From assembly GCA_001603075.1 (NCBI GenBank), contig LVBB01000047.1, positions 1-64,000 of the forward strand: DNA of 64,000 nt. The letters run 5' to 3'. The position numbers were made by a program, and so were the translations under genes. The notes below the pieces were generated by a model. The model worked only from the letters and a program-made list of their open reading frames with translations. It did not search any database and had not been told where the DNA came from. Positions 58,976 through 64,000 of the stretch are shown one piece after another (position 1 is the first letter of the stretch; the number at the start of each line of letters is the position of its first letter). The stretch is from Phycisphaerales bacterium Planc_01 (GTDB taxonomy: Bacteria; Planctomycetota; Phycisphaerae; Sedimentisphaerales; Anaerobacaceae).

Positions 58976-59798
58976 CCGCGTCTTGAATCATCTGGTCGAA
59001 TTGGCGCAGGCATTCAATGGCATAGGCTTGCGTCCTCTGATCTGCGGAGGGCTGGGCGCATATCTTCTGTTCCGTGACAAGTCGCCGGCGGTACGCGCGA
59101 CGAGTGACATCGACCTGATGATCCCCCGCTCACAAGCGATGGAAGAAGCCAAACGCAAAGCCATTGACGAGGTGATCACCGGCCAATTGCGATATGTCGT
59201 GCGCGACGAGGGGAGGCACTTCCGCTTCACAAAGGAACCGGATGCGCGATTAGACGTACTGGCGCCACCGATGAAGGGAGTCGTGACCGAAGGGGGCAGA
59301 GTCAAACTGGTCAGGTCAAGACTTCATGGTCGCCTGACGCCGGAGGCCTGTTTCATCGAGGAGGATCTGCGATCCGCTGATTTGGCCACGCTTGTTCCTG
59401 TTCTGTCGACGGCTTCTCCGCTACTGGTGAACGTGCCGTCGCCGATGAACATGCTCATTCTCAAGCTGTTTGCGTTTGAAGACCGAGACTCCGATGCGCG
59501 CCGAAATGGGGAGCGAGCCCAAGCCCACGCATATGATATCTACCTGATCGCCGAATTGTCCGAACGCGAAGACTATCTGGAAGGGCGGCAGTTTCTCGAT
59601 CGCCATGCGCACGACGAGGTCGTTCGGAGGGCGCGGACCATCCTTGATACGAAGTTCCAGAGTCTCGATCAGCCAGGCTGGCGACACGTTCTAACCTCCC
59701 ATCTGTTTGCATCAGCTCGCTCGACGGCAGACCAGCAGCAGACGCTGGACGCCGCCAGGCGTCGTCTGTTGCGCTGGTTTACAGAATCGGGGCGGTAG
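58968..59798 (+). CDS. Nucleotidyltransferase (AbiEii-like)
   Basis: LICGGLGAYLLFRDKSPAVRATSDIDLMIPRSQAMEEAKRK; overlaps upstream gene by 8 bp. Confidence 0.75.
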   Translation: MDSRVLNHLVELAQAFNGIGLRPLICGGLGAYLLFRDKSPAVRATSDIDLMIPRSQAMEEAKRKAIDEVITGQLRYVVRDEGRHFRFTKEPDARLDVLAPPMKGVVTEGGRVKLVRSRLHGRLTPEACFIEEDLRSADLATLVPVLSTASPLLVNVPSPMNMLILKLFAFEDRDSDARRNGERAQAHAYDIYLIAELSEREDYLEGRQFLDRHAHDEVVRRARTILDTKFQSLDQPGWRHVLTSHLFASARSTADQQQTLDAARRRLLRWFTESGR

Positions 59799-60022
59799 AC
59801 CGATCGGTCCAATCGACAACGAGCCCAAAATGTTGTGACAGGACGTAGGATGGACCTGGGCCCATCCCGCCGGTTCGGGCTTGCAGAGGCACGCGAGAGT
59901 CTGGGAGGAGAGGTTAAGTCGGGACGCGATTGGGTCGATGGGTAGGGATAGGCCGTGGTGTCGGCGCGGGTTGGTCGGCGGCACGGGGAGTGTTGCGAGA
60001 GTTCTATTATGGGACGAATCTC

Positions 60023-60535
60023 ATGGAGCTGATCGATTTGATCGCCGGATCGCTCAAGACCGTCAAAGAAGGTCTGGACCTGGACCCGAAGCACGATTTT
60101 TCGCTGGCCGCTCAGGTGGTGGAGCTGCGGGCGCGGATTGCCGATTTGCAGCGTCTTCTGGATGAGGCGGAGCGGGACCTCAAAGAGCGGGACGAGCTGA
60201 TCGCGCAGTTGCGTGCGGCCATCCCGGCCACGGACGAGATGCTGGTGGAAGGCGCCGCCTGGTTCCTGCAGAGGAGCGGCGAGATCGTCGACGGGCCGTT
60301 CTGCACGGCCTGTTTCACTCGCCACCGGCAGACCGTTCGCCTGCTCGACGTGTCGGAATCGGACGACGGGCCCGGTCAGGGGTCGGGTTGGATGCAGTGC
60401 CCGACATGTGCTGTGCCGATCCGGTCGCGTCTGGCCGCCGAGCAGTCTCAGAACCGCGGCGCCAACTGGGGCATGAAGCGCGGGGAAGCCCGGGTCGAAG
60501 AAACGGCCGCGACGCTCAGCCGCAGCGCGCGGTGA
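60023..60535 (+). CDS. Coiled-coil plus CxxC zinc-binding hypothetical protein
   Basis: FCTACFTRHRQTVRLLDV...WMQCPTCAVPIRSRL. Confidence 0.6.
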   Translation: MELIDLIAGSLKTVKEGLDLDPKHDFSLAAQVVELRARIADLQRLLDEAERDLKERDELIAQLRAAIPATDEMLVEGAAWFLQRSGEIVDGPFCTACFTRHRQTVRLLDVSESDDGPGQGSGWMQCPTCAVPIRSRLAAEQSQNRGANWGMKRGEARVEETAATLSRSAR

Positions 60536-60566
60536 GGAAGGCCGCAGCGGCGGACCCCGGCGGCGG

Positions 60567-61040
60567 TCAGTCGGTTCGCTCGGCGGGGCGTTCGTAGCCG
60601 CACTCGATGCACCTGATACGGGTCACCGTTCGCAGCGACTGGATCCTGCAGTGGGGGCAGACCGTCTCATGGATGTGTCGGCAGTAGGCTTCCCACGTGC
60701 GTGCCGCCTCGGGACCGACGTGAAAGCACCTTGTGCCCTGGCTGCTGTGGATGTCCGTCACAACGCCGGCCCCAACGCCGGGGCAGTCTCGCAGTGTCCT
60801 CAGGGCCGTCACAAGTTCCTGTTCGTCCTGGAAGCCACACGCGGCCATCGCCTCACAGAAACGGATCGGCCGCTGTTCGTCCCGATCCCCATGGGACCGG
60901 GCGATCCACTCGAAGAGTCTGTGCACCATCTCGGGCGGCGGGAATCCATCTTGCATAGGTTGTGTTTCTCCGGCCAAGCCATCAATACCCACACCAGGCG
61001 GACGCTCGATGCCGTCCGCCGGAGGTGTTGCCACCGACAC
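60567..61040 (-). CDS. Zinc-ribbon-containing hypothetical protein
   Basis: VCPHCRIQSLRTVTRIRCIECGYERP. Confidence 0.6.
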   Translation of the reverse strand: MSVATPPADGIERPPGVGIDGLAGETQPMQDGFPPPEMVHRLFEWIARSHGDRDEQRPIRFCEAMAACGFQDEQELVTALRTLRDCPGVGAGVVTDIHSSQGTRCFHVGPEAARTWEAYCRHIHETVCPHCRIQSLRTVTRIRCIECGYERPAERTD

Positions 61041-61549
61041 GGTCGCCTGCTGCCCCCAGTCCTGGCGATGTGCGAAGACAACAATCCACTATTTAGGCGT
61101 CGGTGGGGGGCGTCATGTGGATGGAAAAATCAGGGAAAATGCCAGGGGAAGCCCTTTCTTTTCTCGGACCGCTCGCATGGGAGAGACATTGCTTCAAGGG
61201 AGGTGGGCTCAGGCCCAGCAAGCAAGGGGCAGGGCACCCCGGCTTGCCCGAAAGCCTCGGCGTCGGCCCACCGAGAGTGCCCCCCCCTGTAAACCATAGC
61301 ATAAGAAACTCCGCCTGCCACACGACCGTCGGTCCAATATTCCAGGATTGGCCCTGCCAGCAGGCCGTTCCCAGCACAGAAAAGGGGGGGTGTGGACCCC
61401 GGACACAGCATGGGCTGAAGCCCATCCTACGAGCCTCCGAACGCAAATACTAACTCGTAACATTTTAGTACGAGATTAGTACTTGGGCCAGTCATGGACA
61501 GGTCTGATAAAGACGGCACCTGTGGTATTGCTTTGATCGTCGATCAGCT

Positions 61550-62905
61550 TCAGATGGCTCGCAGGAGGTGGGCGGCGGCTTTGGCGCCTCGGCGGAAGCT
61601 GTCGAGGCTGAAGTGTTCGTTGGGGCCGTGGGGGCGGTCGCTGTCGAGCCCGAAGCCCATGAGAACGACGGGGCATTGCAACTGCTCGACGAAGGTGCTG
61701 ACGACCGGAATGGACCCGCCGCAGCGGATGAAAGCAGGCTCACGGCCGAAACCTTGGCGCAGGGCCTCCTCGGCGGCGCGGATCACCGGGGTGTTCACGT
61801 CGAACAGCACCGGCGGGCTCATCGCCGAGTACGGAATCTCCAGGCGGACGCTGTCCGGGCAGACGGCGCGGAGGTGTGCGAAGACCGCGTCGCGGACCCT
61901 GGCGGGGTCCTGGTGCGGCACGAGCCGGATGCTGATCTTGGCCGTGGCGCCGGCGGGGATGATCGTCTTGGACCGCTGGCCCTGGTAGCCGCCGAAGATG
62001 CCGTTGACCTCGAACGTCGGACGGGCCCAGAGCCGCTCCAGCGTGCTGTAGCCGGGCTCGCCGTGCAGGCGAGGCACGTCCAGCTCGCGGGCCAGGGCCC
62101 CGTCGTCGAACGCCAGCTTACCGAAGCCCTCGCGCTCCCAGTCTTCCAGCGGCGCGACGTCATCGTAAGAACCGGGGACCAGGATCTTGCCCTCGGGCGA
62201 GACGCAGGCTGCCAGCATCTGGGCGACGACCATCGCCGGGTTGGCCACGGCGCCGCCGTAAGCACCGGAATGGACGTCGCTGTTGGGCCCCTTGACGGTG
62301 AACTCGAACGCCAGGATACCGCGCAGGCCGTTCGTGATGGCCGGCGTATCGGCGTCGTACATCGTGCTGTCCGAGACGATCACGGCGTCGCAGGCCAGCT
62401 CGGCCCGCGCCTGCTTGATGTAGCGGGGCAGAGCGTCCCCGCCGGACTCCTCCTCGCCTTCGATCAGGAAGACCACCTCGCAGGGAAGCTGGCCCTCGGT
62501 CGCCAGCAGGCTCTCAACGGCCTTGACATGCGCAAAGAGCTGGCCCTTGTCGTCGGTCGCGCCACGGCCGTAGAGAATGCCGTCGCGGATCGTCGGCTCG
62601 AACGGCGGGGTCTTCCATTCGTCCAGCGGGTCTTCCGGCTGCACATCGTAATGCCCGTAGACGACCGCGCGCCGGCTCGCCTTGCCCTTGGCGGCGGCGC
62701 GGACGATCGGCTGGCCGCCGACGTCGATGAGCTGCGCTTCGAGGCCCAGCTTGCGAAGATGCGCCACCAGCCACTCGGCACAGGCCCGCGTGTCGCCGTC
62801 ATGGGCGCGCTGCGCGCTGACGGAGGGAAACCGCATGAACTCCTTGAGTTCTTCGATGAATCGCGGCTGATTCTCTTCGATGTAGGCCTCAACGCGGTCT
62901 GTCAT
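61550..62905 (-). CDS. M20-family dipeptidase
   Basis: VVYGHYDVQPEDPLDEWKTPPFEPTIRDGILYGRGATDDKGQ, FLIEGEEESGGDAL. Confidence 0.95.
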   Translation of the reverse strand: MTDRVEAYIEENQPRFIEELKEFMRFPSVSAQRAHDGDTRACAEWLVAHLRKLGLEAQLIDVGGQPIVRAAAKGKASRRAVVYGHYDVQPEDPLDEWKTPPFEPTIRDGILYGRGATDDKGQLFAHVKAVESLLATEGQLPCEVVFLIEGEEESGGDALPRYIKQARAELACDAVIVSDSTMYDADTPAITNGLRGILAFEFTVKGPNSDVHSGAYGGAVANPAMVVAQMLAACVSPEGKILVPGSYDDVAPLEDWEREGFGKLAFDDGALARELDVPRLHGEPGYSTLERLWARPTFEVNGIFGGYQGQRSKTIIPAGATAKISIRLVPHQDPARVRDAVFAHLRAVCPDSVRLEIPYSAMSPPVLFDVNTPVIRAAEEALRQGFGREPAFIRCGGSIPVVSTFVEQLQCPVVLMGFGLDSDRPHGPNEHFSLDSFRRGAKAAAHLLRAI

Positions 62906-64000
62906 CGGGTGTGGTCCTTTCGTTCTCGTGTAGGATGGGCTTTAGCCCATGCTGTTTTGACGGTGGTCCGATAGAGCCAGATGGTGACGGCGACCAGCAG
63001 TGCGACGCCGACGATGCCGCCGAACGGCATGGTGCGGCCGGTGAAGTGCTCGAGGATCGGCAGATCGATCTCGAACTGCTTGAGTGCGACGATGGGAATA
63101 GCGACAAGGATACCCATCAGCGCCTCGCCGGTGATCAGGCCGGAGGCCATGAGCAGGCCGCGACGGTCCGAAGCCTCGACTTCCGCCGTCTCCGTGCGAC
63201 GCGAGGCATGATAGCGCTTGACCGCCAGACTGACGAGCCCACCGAGGAAGATGGGCACCGACAATTGAAACGGCAGATAGAACCCGATCGCCACGGCCAG
63301 CACGGGTGTGCGGAAGGGATACTTTCTGGCCTGGAGGTACTGATCCAGCGCGATGATCAACACGGCCACGCCCATGCCGATGCCGAAGTAGCCCCACGGC
63401 AGGCCGCCCTTGAAGACGCCCTCGGCCACCGAAGCCATCAGGCTGGCCTGCGGCGCCGAAAGGGCCTTCTCGCCGGCCCCTTCCATGCCTCGGAAGCCAT
63501 AGGCGTTGTGCAGGAGCATGAGCACCGGTCCGATGACCAGGGCCGCCGAGGCGGTGCCGAGCATTTCCATGACCTGCTGCTTCCAGGGCGTGGTGCCGAC
63601 GAGCCGGCCGCACTTGAGGTCCTGCATCACGTCGCCGGCGATGGCGGCCGCGCAGCAGACCACGGCGCCGATGACCACGGCGGCCACCGGTCCGCCCTCG
63701 GCCGTCCGGCCCATCATCAGCACGAGCATCAGCGAGGAGACCAGCACGGTCGAGATGGTGACGCCGGAGATCGGGTTGTTCGACGAGCCCACCAGACCGG
63801 CCATATAGCCGGCCACCGCCGCAAACAGAAAGCCCGTGACCAGCATGACGCAGGCCATCACCAGCGAGATGTGAATCTGTTGCACGAAATACTGATAGAC
63901 GAAGCACAGCGGGACCACCGAGCCGACGATCATGAAGATGATCCACTGCATCGGCAGGTCCTTCTCCGTCCGGTCGATGTCACCGGTGCCCTCCTTGATC
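62902..64000 (-). CDS. OPT-family oligopeptide transporter (truncated by window edge)
   Basis: Multi-TM; GSSNNPISGVTISTVLVSSLMLVLM, AGDVMQDLKCGRLVGTTPWKQQ. Confidence 0.9.
   Translation of the reverse strand, partial: IKEGTGDIDRTEKDLPMQWIIFMIVGSVVPLCFVYQYFVQQIHISLVMACVMLVTGFLFAAVAGYMAGLVGSSNNPISGVTISTVLVSSLMLVLMMGRTAEGGPVAAVVIGAVVCCAAAIAGDVMQDLKCGRLVGTTPWKQQVMEMLGTASAALVIGPVLMLLHNAYGFRGMEGAGEKALSAPQASLMASVAEGVFKGGLPWGYFGIGMGVAVLIIALDQYLQARKYPFRTPVLAVAIGFYLPFQLSVPIFLGGLVSLAVKRYHASRRTETAEVEASDRRGLLMASGLITGEALMGILVAIPIVALKQFEIDLPILEHFTGRTMPFGGIVGVALLVAVTIWLYRTTVKTAWAKAHPTRERKDHTR

Noticed and set aside
1-64000. rRNA or tRNA genes
   Set aside because: No tRNA-like or rRNA-like segment could be supported by eye; a tRNAscan/barrnap run would be needed to exclude them.

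Overview
High-GC bacterial chromosome window, most likely from a Planctomycetota/Phycisphaerae-like genome (inferred from PAPGA-type C-terminal sorting signals, H-X9-DG-like prepilins and the EF-P loop; not verified). Housekeeping genes (rsmI, rsmE, an RluA-family synthase, efp) are mixed with secreted proteins, carbohydrate-active enzymes, toxin-antitoxin pairs and phage-derived modules. Main observations: (1) a roughly 12.7-kb phage structural cluster (portal, scaffold-like, DUF5309-like capsid, tail genes) with no recognisable large terminase, tape measure, lysis or integrase gene, and with host palindromic repeats between its genes; (2) a separate phage-like early module (ParB-N, GNAT, ABC ATPase, HTH) in which the GNAT and ABC ATPase look like a split COG2401; (3) a degraded restriction-modification island flanked by a 92-bp direct repeat that copies the 3' end of an alpha/beta-hydrolase gene, plus three similar '3' gene end duplicated around an insert' loci; (4) a ~180-nt AT-rich element between tail genes that can fold as a long stem with three internal hairpins; (5) several families of interspersed palindromic elements, some read in frame through genes and some expanded into half-element tandem arrays; (6) a two-gene AbiE-like system with two matching inverted-repeat operator candidates; (7) a PKD-containing protease next to a stand-alone copy of its N-terminal domain. 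All calls come from reading sequence and the ORF track; no database search was run.
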